Source of the DNA: Liolophura sinensis
Lineage: Eukaryota > Mollusca > Polyplacophora > Chitonida > Chitonidae
Direction of reading: 5' to 3'
NCBI RefSeq assembly: GCF_032854445.1
Contig: NC_088302.1
Location: 55,158,237 to 55,222,236, forward strand
Length of the DNA: 64,000 bases
A model generated the notes under the pieces. That model saw nothing but the letters and a program-made list of their open reading frames with translations. It was not told where the DNA came from and searched no databases. The position numbers and the translations under genes are program-made. This document shows positions 1-13,500 of this stretch, in pieces. How positions within the stretch are numbered: the stretch's first letter is position 1; each line of letters begins with the position of its first letter.

Positions 1-204
1 GAAGTCGCTACTCTGGTTTTACTCTCTATGTTGTACCCCTTTATGCTGTATTCTTGCAAAACACAGGATTCTGTTGGTGGAGTAAGGACCATTAGGCCTG
101 GTTCCCTCGCACTGCTCCCATGTTTGTGAAATATGACATAACAGCATTTTTGAGTAATTCTACAACAGAAAAAAAAATTGCAATGAACATCACCACATTT
201 TTTT

Positions 205-675
205 CCCAATGTAGCCATGGTGCTATGGGGTGTATAAGTTACTATGGTGCTGTGGGCTGTGTAAGTTACTACGGCACTATGGGCTGTATAAGTTGCTATG
301 ATGCTATGGGCTGTATAAGTTACTATGGTGCTATGGGCTGTATAAGTTACTATGGTGCTATGGGCTGTATGTTACTATGGTGTTATGGGCTGTACAAGTT
401 GCTATGGTGCTATGGGCTGTATAAGTTACTGTGGTGCTATGGGCTGTATAAGTTACTATGATGCCATGGGCTGTATAAGTTGCTATGGTGCTATGGGCTG
501 TATAAGTTACTGTGGTGCTATGGGCTGTATAAGTTACTATGATGCTATGGGCTGTATAAGTTGCTATGTTGCTATGGGCTATATAAGTTGCTATGGTGCT
601 ATGGGCTGTATAAGTTACTATGGTGCTATGGGCTGTATAAGTTGCTATGGTGCTATGGGCTGTGTAAGTCGCTAA
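205..675. repeat. 27-bp minisatellite, about 17 copies
   Basis: The unit reads like GTGCTATGGGCTGTATAAGT plus seven more bases, with scattered substitutions (TTAC/TTGC, GTGC/ATGC). Because 27 is a multiple of three, the plus strand stays open over long stretches as a nine-residue repeat (GCISYYGAM type). One shortened unit near 366-385 breaks the frame, and no splice or start context supports a gene. I treat it as non-coding. Confidence 0.9.
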
Positions 676-1059
676 TATTTCAGCATTTACTTGACCAGTA
701 AGAATGAAACCATATTAAGTAAACGTAGATTGACAAGAGGTCGGAATTTTTACCAAAAAAAACTTTGTGAAAAATATGGTCTGTACGGGGGAATACAAAC
801 CCTCAGTCCTTAACACTTGGCTTCAGTTAGTTAAGAAAAAGGTTGTGCATGCAATCCACCAAATCAATATTAAAGCCCATGTGATAGCCAAGCAAGTTCT
901 GAAGGGTCCTACCTTCAGAGAAAATACGGTATTGTTCCTGCCGACAAAGCTCCTAGTAATATTATATTTGTCTGAATGGTTCTGTCAGGTCCTTGTGGTG
1001 GAGGTTAATATCACCACAATAACTGCAGCAACATCAACGTATTCCAAAGCGACCTATAC

Positions 1060-2110
1060 TCTGGAAACGATCTAAAAAAAAACACCAGTTCTTTCTCAAG
1101 CAGAGGAATATATCAGTACCTTCCCGCCACACCGACATACCACAACCAAAAATGCATAAACCCCCTTCGAAAGCTCGCTTTATTGTGAGGTCAAAAAGCT
1201 GTCACCAAACTTTACCCTATCACTCACACAGACCTAATAGATAGAATTCCATCATTAATTGTTTCGGTCTTAATAAAACCGGTCACCGCTATATTAACGT
1301 CAAAGACAACAAAGCCTTCCCCTACATACAAATGTTGTCATTCACGGAATGTTTTGAAGTTCATCGAGTTGCTTCAATTTCTCATTAATAACATCTTTGT
1401 GAAATTCGCGGAAACCATGTATCAACAGTGTATAGGTATACCGATGGGTACCTACCCTTTTGGTTTACCTATGTCTTTTCTCATATGCATACGACTATAG
1501 GCAGAAACTATGATGAGGTAATCCTCACCAGACCCGATCTTTCTCATTCACTAATCGGTATATTGAGGATCTGCTAGCTTTAAACAAATCGACTCTCCTA
1601 ATGGTACGTCTTATTTGGACCTATATGTGCAAAAACCAAAATAGTTTCCTCTCTTGCAGACTTTAGGACAGGAAGGATAGATTCAAGTTGACATTGTAAA
1701 TAATCCTTACTTGGACAGCAATATACCGAAGGGCCCTGCATATGGCGTGTACATATCTCGGCTTGTAGCATTTGTTAGAACATGTGTGTTCTGTCCTTCT
1801 ATCAATCAACCTCACCAGTTATTACTGCAAAAACAAGTGTGTTAAGGTCATCCCATCAAACGTCTTTACTCCAAGTTTCTTAAGTTTTAAAATGAGTATA
1901 TTCATAGAGTGGAATTAGATCGCCAAGTTGGATATATGAACGGTTTCAATCAGAGCGCAACTGAGATACATATTTTGTTATGGACAACTGATATTCTAGC
2001 ACGGTACACGATTTGAATACTGTTTTCTCTCAGTCGCCCAAACTTACCTTGCGTCGTTCCCACATCACTGAAAACTGTTGACTGCTTCTCTTTGCATGAT
2101 TCCGTCCAAC
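1060..2110 (+). pseudogene. Decayed retroelement reverse transcriptase
   Basis: No open frame is left, but pieces of a reverse transcriptase can be read across shifted plus-strand frames: QQCIGIPMGT near 1421-1452 (like the conserved PMG region before the catalytic box), RYIEDLLALN near 1555-1585 (the YxDD-type catalytic box) and PAYGVYISRL near 1735-1764 (a downstream block common in Penelope-related or similar invertebrate retroelements). Stops and frameshifts lie between them. The string CTCTGGTTTTACTCTCTAT occurs both at about 11-29 and at about 2243-2261, so the window may open in the end of a neighbouring copy. The family assignment is tentative. Confidence 0.5.
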
Positions 2111-2114
2111 TTTC

Positions 2115-3760
2115 GTACTTGATATAATTTCATAGTTTTTTGGTGAATTGTATGTGCGTCGTTTTTGAAATTGTGCTTGCGATTATTATCATAGATTTAT
2201 TGGTTGCCCATGACCATTTGCCAACAATCAGGCTGTCGGTGCTGCTCTGGTTTTACTCTCTATTCTGTGGTCTGTTATATCCAGTTAAACATAAAGCTTC
2301 TATGTAAAGACATATAGAAACATGTTGTTCTCTAATAATATAAAAGGAAACTTACAATACTAGCCGTCTTTAAAAGTTACCGAGTTCATAGTAAATGTGT
2401 ATATAATATCCCCGGAACTAGATTTAATCAATCATCATGTCTTGTAATAACAATCGATGTTTAACACAATTTGTAAAATCACCGTTACACGGATTAGCCA
2501 ATAATCAGTGGCTAAAAAAGGCTTTGGACAACCCCGACAGAAAACGGTTTAACCAGTTATCATAATGTAGCCCAGTTACCAAGTTGTCTTATAGGTTCCA
2601 ATGACCATAGATGTTTGCATCTTCCTTACTGGACTATTCCCTAGGTGTAGGTGTCACAGAGTCAATATGCAGCCCCTCACCAGCTTACATATCACGTCAA
2701 CATTTCACCTGCATAGAAAAGTGTTTATCTTCTTCTTTGGAAAGTTCAATCTATCTCGTGTCTTTTCAGAAATTAATTGGACATTTCTTTCAGGTTCTGA
2801 TGAATCGCCATTTAAGAAAATCAGAACAGATTTCTGTCCCGGAAATCATTGCGAAAGCAGCTAGTGTTGCGAATTCATAATCAAATATTGGATGACAAGA
2901 GGTAGGCCAACCTCCATTGTTTGTCCTTGTATAAACAGGGTCATTCCAGCAATTAAGCCACCAGGCAGGCGCAAATCGGCGGCCGGTGGGGCACGAGCAC
3001 GTCTAAGATGTTGACTCTGTCACCTCCGTGCCAAGTTGTCTCGTGGGAGAGGCGTGTTGTCAGGATTAATGTAACCCACCATATTTAAGAGAGTTGATGA
3101 TAGAAAGTATCTGGTGAACATCGTCATTACCTGCCTAGTTTGCGGCAGGAGTGTTGTCAGGGTAATGCGGTACATTCTGATAGTCCATGTCAAACCTATC
3201 AAGCATGGACTGGCTTGGACTTCTGCTCATGTCACGCCCTACCGAAAAGCCGATGCCATCACAGGTGGGCAGCCACTAACAAAACACCCACATGTACCAT
3301 CACGGGTGGGCCCTACATGCCTTACCACCCGCAGGTCACTCCCTCACAGAGTAAGCCGTCAATGCACGAGCTCTAGATAGATGCCAGTCCAAAATCACAA
3401 ATTGCGCGTCACTGTACGTTCACTGCAATTCGAGTAATGTTCTTATTTGTTTTACTTATTTATTTTTTTACTTATTAATTATAATCTTGCTATACCCGTT
3501 CCCTAGAAAGAAAGGAAACATATAATGAAAACATTTAACTTTGCCGGTCAAAAATATAAAGTAAGTGTTGAGAATCTGTGCCTGAATTTTAAAGCTGTTA
3601 GTTGAATCAACAACGTTCACAGGACTGTCTAGTAAAAAAACCGCATATAATTTGTCTTTTTCTATAGTGTATAACAAGTACAGCAAATATATTTTGCCTA
3701 AAATACAAATTATTTACCTCGTAAAAGAGAAGCTCTTAATAGATGTCGATGATGTTGTGA
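2115..3760. other. Gene-free stretch, nothing recognised
   Basis: Only short open frames occur on both strands. They have no recognisable motif, splice context or repeat identity. Confidence 0.5.
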
Positions 3761-3764
3761 TTAC

Positions 3765-4545
3765 CGGTTGCACGGTGTCTCGGTCACAGAATATAGTCAC
3801 AGATTATAGGCACGCCCTACAATCTCTGTATAGCACCTGCTGTAACTCTGTGACTCGGTCACTGAGTATAGATAGGTGCAGGCCGGAGATGGTGTCAGTT
3901 GACAGAACGGCTGCTCGGTGTCTCGGTCACAATGTATAGACAGGTGCAAGCCGGAGATGGTGTCAGCTGACAGAGCGGCTGCCCAGTGTCTCGGTCACAG
4001 GTGCAGGCCGGAGATGGTGTCAGCTGACAGAGCGCCTTCCCGGTGTCTCGGTCACACGGCATAGACAGGTGCTGGCCGTAGATGGTGGTAGTTGACAGAA
4101 CGACTGCCCGGTGCCTCGGTCACAGTGTATAGACAGGTACAAGCCGGAGAGGGTGTCAGCTGACAGAGCTGCTGCTCCATGTCTCGGTCACAGAGTATAG
4201 ACAGTGAAAGCCGGAGATGGTGTCAGTTGACAGATCCGTTGCCTGGTGTCTCGGTTACAGAGTATAGTCACAGAGTATAGACAGCTCCAGGCCGGAGAAG
4301 CTGTCAGTTGACAGACCGTCTGTCCGGTGTCTCGATCACAGAGTAATAGACAGGTGCACACCGGAGATGGTGTCACCTAACAGAGCTGGTGCCTGGTGTC
4401 TCGCTTATAGAGTAATAGACAGGTGCAGGCCCGGAGATGGTGTCAGCTGACAGAGCTGCTGCCCGGCGTCTCGATCACAAAGTATAGACAGATGCCGACC
4501 GGAGATGGTTCAGCTGACTAAGTGGCTGCCCGGTGTTTTCAGCAT
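3765..4545. repeat. Degenerate 68-bp tandem array, about 11 copies
   Basis: Units follow the pattern GGTGTCTCGGTCACAGAGTA, TATAGACAGGTGCAGGCCGG, AGATGGTGTCAGCTGACAGA, then a short GC-rich joint. Copies differ by substitutions and by loss or gain of the internal block AGTATAGACA, giving steps of about 56-76 bp. No reading frame persists. Confidence 0.88.
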
Positions 4546-5417
4546 GGTTTACCAGTGAGGCAGAATATTCCAGCATTGACTCCGGCCTGACACTGACAAA
4601 AGGACACCATCGTGATGTAAGAGTAAAATAATGTGTTAGAATAATTTGGCCGCTACAATCACAAATAAATGTCCCCGTCTCTATGAAAAATGCATTATAT
4701 TTCTTCCAATGAGTGAGGAAATATATGATAAAATGAGACTAAAACAATCACATTCTTTTTGCCGATAATGAATAGTAAAATACTTTGGTGCGATTTGTTT
4801 GTTTTCTAAGTCAAAAGATGCAACGCATTTTACACACATGCTGAGATTAACGTGGAAGCGTGTCTTGTATAATTCATGCATTTCAAGGTTATTTATATGA
4901 CATCTAGGCATACTGGTTAAGCCAACATGCGCTTTTAAGCCTCGGTCCTGTTGACGAACTGTCAAGGTTAAGCCTTACATCTGCCCTTCCATGAAGAAAT
5001 TATTTTTCCTCAAACAAAATAATAGTGGCTGCAGACTGTGAGGCTACCTGCCCAACAACATGGCCACCCGGCGACCTGATTGATTCAGTGCTGGGAACTC
5101 TGTGGTATAAATGTGTATACATCTGGCTTCGTCGATCACGTTTGCAAGTCTGGTTTACCCCTGTCCTTTATCGTCCTCTCCAACGGTTAAATGTCGAGGT
5201 AATCTCCACATTTTTTTCTTCTCTTAGTCAACATAAAGACTAATGCAATTAAAGACAACACGCAGCAATGGCTTGTAAAATAATTATTTATCGACCTTTC
5301 GACCCTTAATTATTTGTATGACCTTCATTTAACTTGACACTTATACAACAGTCGCAAAGTTACAAAAGTTATCACATCCTGTCATCAGTAGTAAATGCTT
5401 TCATCAAATTTGGTCGA

Positions 5418-5613
5418 GGGCCTCCGTGGCTCAGTTGGTTAGCGCGCTAGCGCAGCGTAATGACCCAGCAGCCTCTCTCCAAGTTCAAGTCCATCTCATG
5501 CTCGCTTCCTCTCCGGTCGTACGTGAGAAGGTCTGCCTCCCACCTTATTGCTGGCCGCCGTCGTAAAACACGTTAAAGCGTAAAACACCAATCAAATAAA
5601 TAAATCAATCAAA
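5418..5613 (+). mobile_element. SINE family A, nearly full length
   Basis: The tRNA-like head has an A box (TGGCTCAGTTGG, near 5426) and a B box (AGTTCAAGTCC, near 5481). It is followed by the family body (CTGGCCGCCGTCGTAAAAC) and a tail AACACCAATCAAATAAATAA. The RNA polymerase III promoter role is known for tRNA-derived SINEs; the family itself is defined here from the many copies in this window. Confidence 0.85.
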
Positions 5614-7597
5614 CTTGGTTGTGCACAGAGTCTTTACTATACGATGGGTGCAGGCCATAGTCTAGTGCCTTAGAAGCGATCGCCTAAAAGCCACAGAGGT
5701 TTAACCAACTGAGAGAGCGATGACCTGCTTGTTTTTCAAAGGCTTTCTTGTCTCTTGATGTCGACTTCAACGGAAAATACGAGATAGCACAAAAAGTTAC
5801 ATGGTAAAAATACCCTCTCAAGCCAGAAAACTTTTTTAGAAATGCTTTTTTTTTTTGGGGGGGGGGGGGGGGCGGTTGCTTCTTGTTTTGTAATGACATT
5901 GTACTGCCAGATGTGTTTTTAGTGGACAGTAGGTGAGCCTTTGTCGAATGCAAACACTTGGAAACGATGTGAAAGGTCTGCGTCACTAATGTCACGTTCA
6001 CACTTGCAGGCTCCTCGTGCGTTTGAGAACGTGTATAGCTAAAATCATGGTGGTGTAAAGTTTCTACATTCGACAGTTTCTATGAAGATGTCGAAGAACT
6101 GTGCAGTGAGCTGAAGATGTTAAAGGATAAATCGTAGACATTTTACTGACGAGTTTTACCCACCCGCATCCCTTTGTGGAAGACAAATGCCTCACAACAC
6201 TGTCGACGAGAGCTAATTGTTACAAGGTCCTGCGAACAGCGAGAGCGCCAGAACCTACAAATGTCATGTCCAAGGCTGGTTTTGAACCCGCTCCTCGTTT
6301 GTCCTTGGACAATCTCAGAGGTTATAACCAATGAAGGAAGACGTTTTATCAAGCCTTTTTTGACATCGAGTGCCGATGTTACAAAGTCACAAAGAAAGAC
6401 AAAGTGATTCACAATAAAATATCTCCCTTTAATGCAAGTCTGTCAACCTATACATCGGAAAATAACAAATCCGTAAAATCTATAAGTAGCTTAGGCCCTT
6501 CATACAGAACTGACAAATTCTGTGAAACTGATAACAATTATTAACAAGACGTTTGAAGAAACACTTCGAGATAAGATAAGTTTACATCTTTAATACTCAA
6601 AACAGTGTTGTAATCTTACTCCTCACTCAATTATGTCGTTCATACTAACATCTTTGAAATATTATTCCCAATAAATAAAAACACTGCACTATTCACAGTT
6701 ATAATTCCTGAAAAATTAGTTACTTTTCACAGTGGGTTAACAAAAGAATAAAATTCTGCATAATTCCGTGTAAACTAATACAGGGTGGCATTTGTATGAC
6801 AGTGGATCAAATACATCAAAACGTAATTAGTTTAGTCTTTTACATTACCTGAGTTCTACGACGGTGGTTATCGAAGACATTTGAGAAGAAGACAAGAAAG
6901 CATTCAACGATGGGATTAATTAGTTTCACAATAGCTGTAAATGTACGAGTATGCAACATGATTTATACCCAACTATGCGATTGGTCGACGGTAAATATAC
7001 TCAGAGCAATGTGGAATTTAATGAATTTCGGTTCTGTACTTCATCCGATAATTATGCGGTAGACAACATTTCTTCAGAACGCGAACTGCACTTTACATAT
7101 ATTGAATCCGTTTCTGCTTAAAGCACTTAAAATATAACATTTTCGCCAGGTATCACAACCATGGTGTTGATAAGATACTATTTTTATGATCAACAAGCGT
7201 TTCAGCTATGAAATATGCCCTGTTATACATTTTGTCCCTATATTTCCTGTTTAACACGGACACCGTAGTGCACACAATACAGTTTGTTATGTCAAAGTTA
7301 CAACTGCGAGCTAAAGTGAAGTGCACAGTTGGTATTACTACTGCACGGCTGTCTGTCGTATGTTTCGTATGTAATAGCAACAGGACGACGATGTTAACTC
7401 GCAGATAATTTACAAAGCCACATAGATTTCACGTGTTATTTGAAAGGAAAACCTTTTGCGCCAAAAGCATTTCAAGTCCAAACAGTTCTCAATGGCCTGC
7501 ATTGTTGTGAAGTATTTCGTTATCAATGAGATTTAGGTGGTCAAATCATCAGGCTACTTGGACTTGAATCGCCGCTGGTCAGAAAAAGGTCTTCAGT
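5614..7597. other. Gene-free stretch downstream of PAL
   Basis: AT-rich sequence with a T10-G16 run near 5847-5872 and short chance open frames. I saw no gene or recognisable repeat. The PAL 3' untranslated region must start here, but I saw no clear AATAAA signal on the minus strand close to the stop codon. Confidence 0.45.
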
Positions 7598-10500
7598 TTA
7601 TAGCTTGACCCTGTCCAGCTTCCAGAGCCTGTTGGGTCCGATCTCTGCCACATACACGTGCTTGCCGTTAGGGGAGACAGCCCAGGTCGTGAGGCGTGGA
7701 GAAGCCCTGGTGGACAGACAACAGTATACAGAGTTTATTCTATTTGTTTACTTTATTGAGGTTAATGCAAGACTCAAGAAAATATTTCTTAAGCGACGGT
7801 CGTTAAGTTTACACATGATATTTTCTGCAATATTGCTGAAGTGGCGGTAAGCATAATCTTTTCTCCGTCGTATTTACGCGTGGAGGAAAAGCTCGGAGAC
7901 CCGTCAGAAGCCATCCCTCTTCAGCAGGTATCTGGCACACCACCCAACTTAAAGTCGTATCTGAGACAGCTGAAGCTGGATTCAAAACACCGTTACTCAT
8001 GCGACTTGTGTTCGTCAGTCCTTCTCTCAATTCTGTATGTCTATTTTCATGTCAGTCATGCTTGACAACCATTTATATCAAGTGTTTCTGTCAATCATGC
8101 TTGTTTCTTCGTGCGTATCATTCCACCAATACTAAAAATTTTCTACTTTCATGGTAAAAAAATATATTCTTCTCTTGTAAAAGCCAGTAGCCTGTCTATT
8201 TGTAAGAGGTTCATACTGTGATTTCATGACATCAGACTTACCTCCCGAGGTCCCCAAGAATCCACGACTTGCCAGTCCTGAACATCAATAGTAAATCCCT
8301 GTACGGCCTGGAGATCCCTATTAGGCCCCATTCACAGCATACATCAGGTTCTCTGAAATGCAATACAGTTTAGTTTGGAAAGATTTACCATTTTTCATTT
8401 GGTTCATCAACATTACGCTTCATTAACGTTGTGTTTGACAACAAAACCAGCAAAACGCTACATCAACAGTAAAGTGCGCCATCAAAGGTAGAGCTATTCG
8501 GGTCCAAAGTGCGAACACTTTGAGCATACATAAAAAAAGAACACGATAAATAAGCCACACGCGCTTGATTCTTGTATTCTTGACATTCGGAGGTTCTGTA
8601 CTGACCATCGTTATCGTTGCACACATCACGTGCGAAAAGAGAGTTTTATTCACTAGCTATAAGAAGAACAAAGGAGTCCGGGGTAAGATTTCTAAAGCTC
8701 AGAGCAGGATTTAAGCGTGTTTAGTGTTACCCCACTTGAAGATAGTGGCGTAGAGTTATTTGTGAAACTTTGATTTAAGGCTATTAAAGGCAGACTTCAG
8801 AGATCACCTATGGAATTAATGTTCCACTGTCACTAGTTCCAATACACCATCAGCTGGTTCTTATGGTAAATGTCACACGTCTCTTAAACAGGTCTAAATG
8901 TCATTGTGAGATCAAAATTACCATTGGGATCGTAGGCGACGGCGTAGACTTTGGCCATCTCTGGATCAGAGACGGATACGACAAAGTTCCCAGTGTCGTT
9001 AGCATTCCTCAATCCAGCACGGAAAACACTGGATTCTGTGAGAAGAAGTAATGATAATGATAAAGCGGTACTGATGATGTCATGACATGAAAGTCTGGTG
9101 TCTGGTAATTTTTTATAAAAACTAGAAGGCACTCTTAGAGTGCAAACTTTCGCACCGGGAAAATGTACAAATTTGGTGCATGGATCACTACAGACAAAGG
9201 GGAAACTTTTCTACATTTCTGTGCTATCTATTAATAGTGAAGAATGGTTTTTTAAAATGTATCACTACCAATAATTGGTGGATTGGTCCTTAACCAAGAC
9301 AAACCTATGAATATTCATCAAAATCCGTGCATAGCGGTTTATTTCGTAACGTTTCTGACACATCAAAAGACAAAAAACATAACCTCCTTGGCGTTGGTTA
9401 TAACTAAATACTATATGAAATGTTTAATTTGCAGTTTTAACTTTAAAAATGAACAATATAGTAAATTGCATATTTATGTATTTCTGACATAGCCAGTTTT
9501 ACTTCACGGTAACATGCCGTTAAACTTATTTAGGCCCTATCTATATTTTAAGAGGTCATAATGCCAGTTTTATTATTTGGAAATTTGACTTTTTTCCATC
9601 TGAACTGTGATTGACAGCTTGAAGATGCTTGATGATGCCCGTCTGTACTAGTATTAATTTTTTTTTTTACAAGTTCGATAGCTGTTCGAAATTAGTAAGC
9701 CAGGGATTTAAAATGATTAAAGATTAAGTGGACATTATAAGTCAGATTAGAGGTCCTTACCTTCCGTGTTCTCTGTCTGCAACACACAGAAGATCCTGAG
9801 ACTCGATCAAGGTCAGGCTGTGAGGGATGCGCAGTTCGTCATCCTTCACATTATCAAAGTCTGGAAGAAGATGACAGCGATAAGTCACGTGACAGGCCTT
9901 TGAAAGATGCCGATATATAATAACAATAAACTAATGATGTTTTCAGTCGAAATCGTACTTTCTACATTTATTGAAAAATAAAACGTTAAGTTTTCGTTGA
10001 TTTTTTTATTTATTTGGCGATTAACGATCTGTGCTTAACTAGATAATTTTTGATACGACATTAATATTTTATACGACGTATTCCATTTAGCCTATTTGAG
10101 TCATCCGGAATTACATACACTGTTACTTTAGCAGCATAAAAGTTTCTCAAAATGCGACGTGTAGAGTGCCCATTTTTAAAAATCTATAAGACACAGGCAA
10201 CAGAGACTTCACGGGGAACGAACAAAGTTTCCGTTAAAAGGTTGTCTCCTTGAATTGCTCTTGCTGCTGATCTTACCGGCAGGAATTTTCCGAACTGCTT
10301 AACAAAGTGACGTAAGGTGAGAACTTCATAACTCGGCTGTTGCAATAGCTGGTAAGAAAAAGCACTGTGTTAGTGAGTTAGTCTGCCATTGTCATAAAGC
10401 TGTATGTGTTATCATGGTGACAGTATTAAACACTTTTATATGTTGGGACAGAAGATGGATATAGGGCCTGTACCAACAGTCTGGCGTTCCATTCAGGTGC

Positions 10501-13500
10501 ATTATTGGCGTTTATTGGCCAGACAGACCACGTGAGCCGGAAATTCTCGTTTAGAGCGTATGTTGAAATATTATACATCCCACGTGATAATGCTTGAAAA
10601 AGTAGTCCCGCACCTAACTTCTGACGGTTGAGGTCGTTGCAAAATTCAAGATTAAAATTCAAAATATTTTGCAACTGGAAAAAAAACGTTAACAAATTAC
10701 CCCATACGGGTAAGTCAGGAGGGATATCAGGTGCCTCACGAAGGTCGGTGGTTTTATTCCTACCATAAACTTGACTGTCGTCGTATACATAAAACATTCT
10801 TGAGCACAGAGTTAAAAATCAACCAAATAAATAAATATATAAATAAATACCCATCAGCGACGAAGAAGACACCATTAGAGGCCACAGCGACATCTGTCGG
10901 CTTACAGAAGTGTGTGTCATCGTGACCAGGCTCAAACTCCTTCCCTAACACAAATGAGGCCTCACTCGCACCTTTGGGGTATTTAAATACCTGTTGAAAT
11001 GAAATTAGGTGTTAAAATACCAGTATCAGACACTAAACCCGCTGCGTCAAGAAAAGTGCTCGAACACAATATACAACTATCAATGATGTAATGGTGTGGA
11101 TGCAGGCGTTGCATTTTGTGAAGAAATTGCTAGCAAAATATGTTTTTTTCAGCAACTAAGACACATAAGAAAGCATTTCCCATCGTAACATATGATGACA
11201 TTGATACATATCTGAACATTTAGGCTTACATTCACCGAACTAATTGTCTTAGGCTTTGGTGGAGTGTAAGGCATCCTGTATACGTCCATTGTCTACACAA
11301 TACAGTGTCAGGAGACATAACTGGCAGATGTATAGCTATTTCCCAGCCAAACAGCTAAATATCCAAACCAGAGATCTGAATGTTGAGGAAGTTAGAATGC
11401 AGGACCTGGATACCGGTTGACAGGTCACTGTAGTGCAATCCTTCAACCTACGAATGTTTTATGATTGGTCAATACAGAGTAGTTTTCAAAGAGGAAATAT
11501 AATGGACAACGGAAACGAGAGTAAAACGAGACCAGCGAGCACAGTGTGACACTTGACAAATGGTCACACGTAACCGGTGAAATACTGTCTCTTGGTCATT
11601 TACCTCAGTTAGGTTTCATCCTAACTGTTTATGTAAATGCTTCAAAATAGTAGGAAAATTTAACATACCGCATAGCGCCATGGATTAAAAGAGAAGTATG
11701 GAAAAATGCAGTCATATTGCAATTTACAGGACGCCGCTGGTCTAGAATTACTCAAAATGCGGCTTAACATCATAGAATTTGTCACTTGTGGGGGCTTCTC
11801 CCAAGGTCTGACCGGTTTCTTCTCCATATAAACCCTGCTGTGACATAAATGAACTCAAACAAATAGATAATAAATACACCGATGAAAATCTAGGAAACTA
11901 AATCTATAAATTTCTATCAGTCCGTAAAGGAATAACCGTAGATAAATATAAATAGTGAATTCGTGTGCAATTACCGGTGCCCCTGTGGATAGATAGAAGC
12001 AAACAAAACAATAAAGCCATTATTCCTGATGTAAAGCCACGTCAGTGAGACATTGTCACAGATATGCAAATGCTATAGTTGCCTGATGTAAAGCCACGTC
12101 AGTGAGACATTGACACAGATATGCAAATGCTATAGTTACCTGATGTAAAGCCACGTCAGTGAGACATTGTCACAGATATGCAAATGCTATAGTTGCCTGA
12201 TGTAAAGCCACGTCAGTGAGGCATTGACACAGATATTCAAATGCCATAGTTGTCTGATGTAAAGCCACGTCAGTGAGACATTGACACAGATATGCAAATG
12301 CTATAGTTACCTGATGTAAAGCCACGTCAGTGAGACATTGACACAGATATGCAAATGCTATAGTTGCCTGATGTAAAGCCACGTCAGTGAGACATTGACA
12401 CAGATATGCAAATGCTACAGTTACCTGATGTAAAGCCACGTCAGTGAGACATTGACACAGATATGCAAATGCTATAGTTGCCTGGTGTAAAGCCATGTCA
12501 GTGAGACATTGACACAGATATGCAAATGCTACAGTTACCTGATGTAAAGCCACGTCAGTGAGACATTGACACAGATATGCAAATGCTATGGTTACCTGAT
12601 GTAAAGCCACGTCAGTGAGACATTGACACAGATATGCAAATGCTATGGTTACCTGATGTAAAGCCACGTCAGTGAGACATTGACACAGATATGCAAATGC
12701 TATAGTTACCTGATGTAAAGCCACGTCGGTGAAACACTGACATTCATGTGCAAATAATATAATTATCTGATGCAAAACCACTTCAGAGACATTGACACGA
12801 ATGTGCAAATAATGTAGATACCTGATGCAAAGCCACGTCAGTGAGACATTGACACAGATATGCAAATGCTACAGTTACCTGATGTAAAGCCACGTCAGTG
12901 AGACATTGACACAGATATGCAAATGCTATAGTTGTCTGATGTAAAGCCACGTCAGTGAGACATTGACACAGATATGCAAATGCTATAGTTACCTGATGTA
13001 AAGCCACGTCAGTGAGACATTGACACAGATATGCAAATGCTATAGTTGCCTGATGTAAAGCCACGTCAGTGAGACATTGACACAGATATGCAAATGCTAC
13101 AGTTACCTGATGTAAAGCCACGTCAGTGAGACATTGACACAGATATGCAAATGCTATAGTTGCCTGGTGTAAAGCCATGTCAGTGAGACATTGACACAGA
13201 TATGCAAATGCTACAGTTACCTGATGTAAAGCCACGTCAGTGAGACATTGACACAGATATGCAAATGCTATGGTTACCTGATGTAAAGCCACGTCAGTGA
13301 GACATTGACACAGATATGCAAATGCTATGGTTACCTGATGTAAAGCCACGTCAGTGAGACATTGACACAGATATGCAAATGCTATAGTTACCTGATGTAA
13401 AGCCACGTCGGTGAAACACTGACATGCATGTACAAATAATATAATTATCTGATGCAAAACCACTTCAGAGAGACAGTGACACGAATGTGCAAATAATGTA

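Noticed and set aside
10426-10797. 123-codon minus-strand open frame in PAL intron 5
   Set aside because: No motif recognised, not joined by splice sites to PAL, and the neighbouring exons 5 and 6 fit each other in phase without it.
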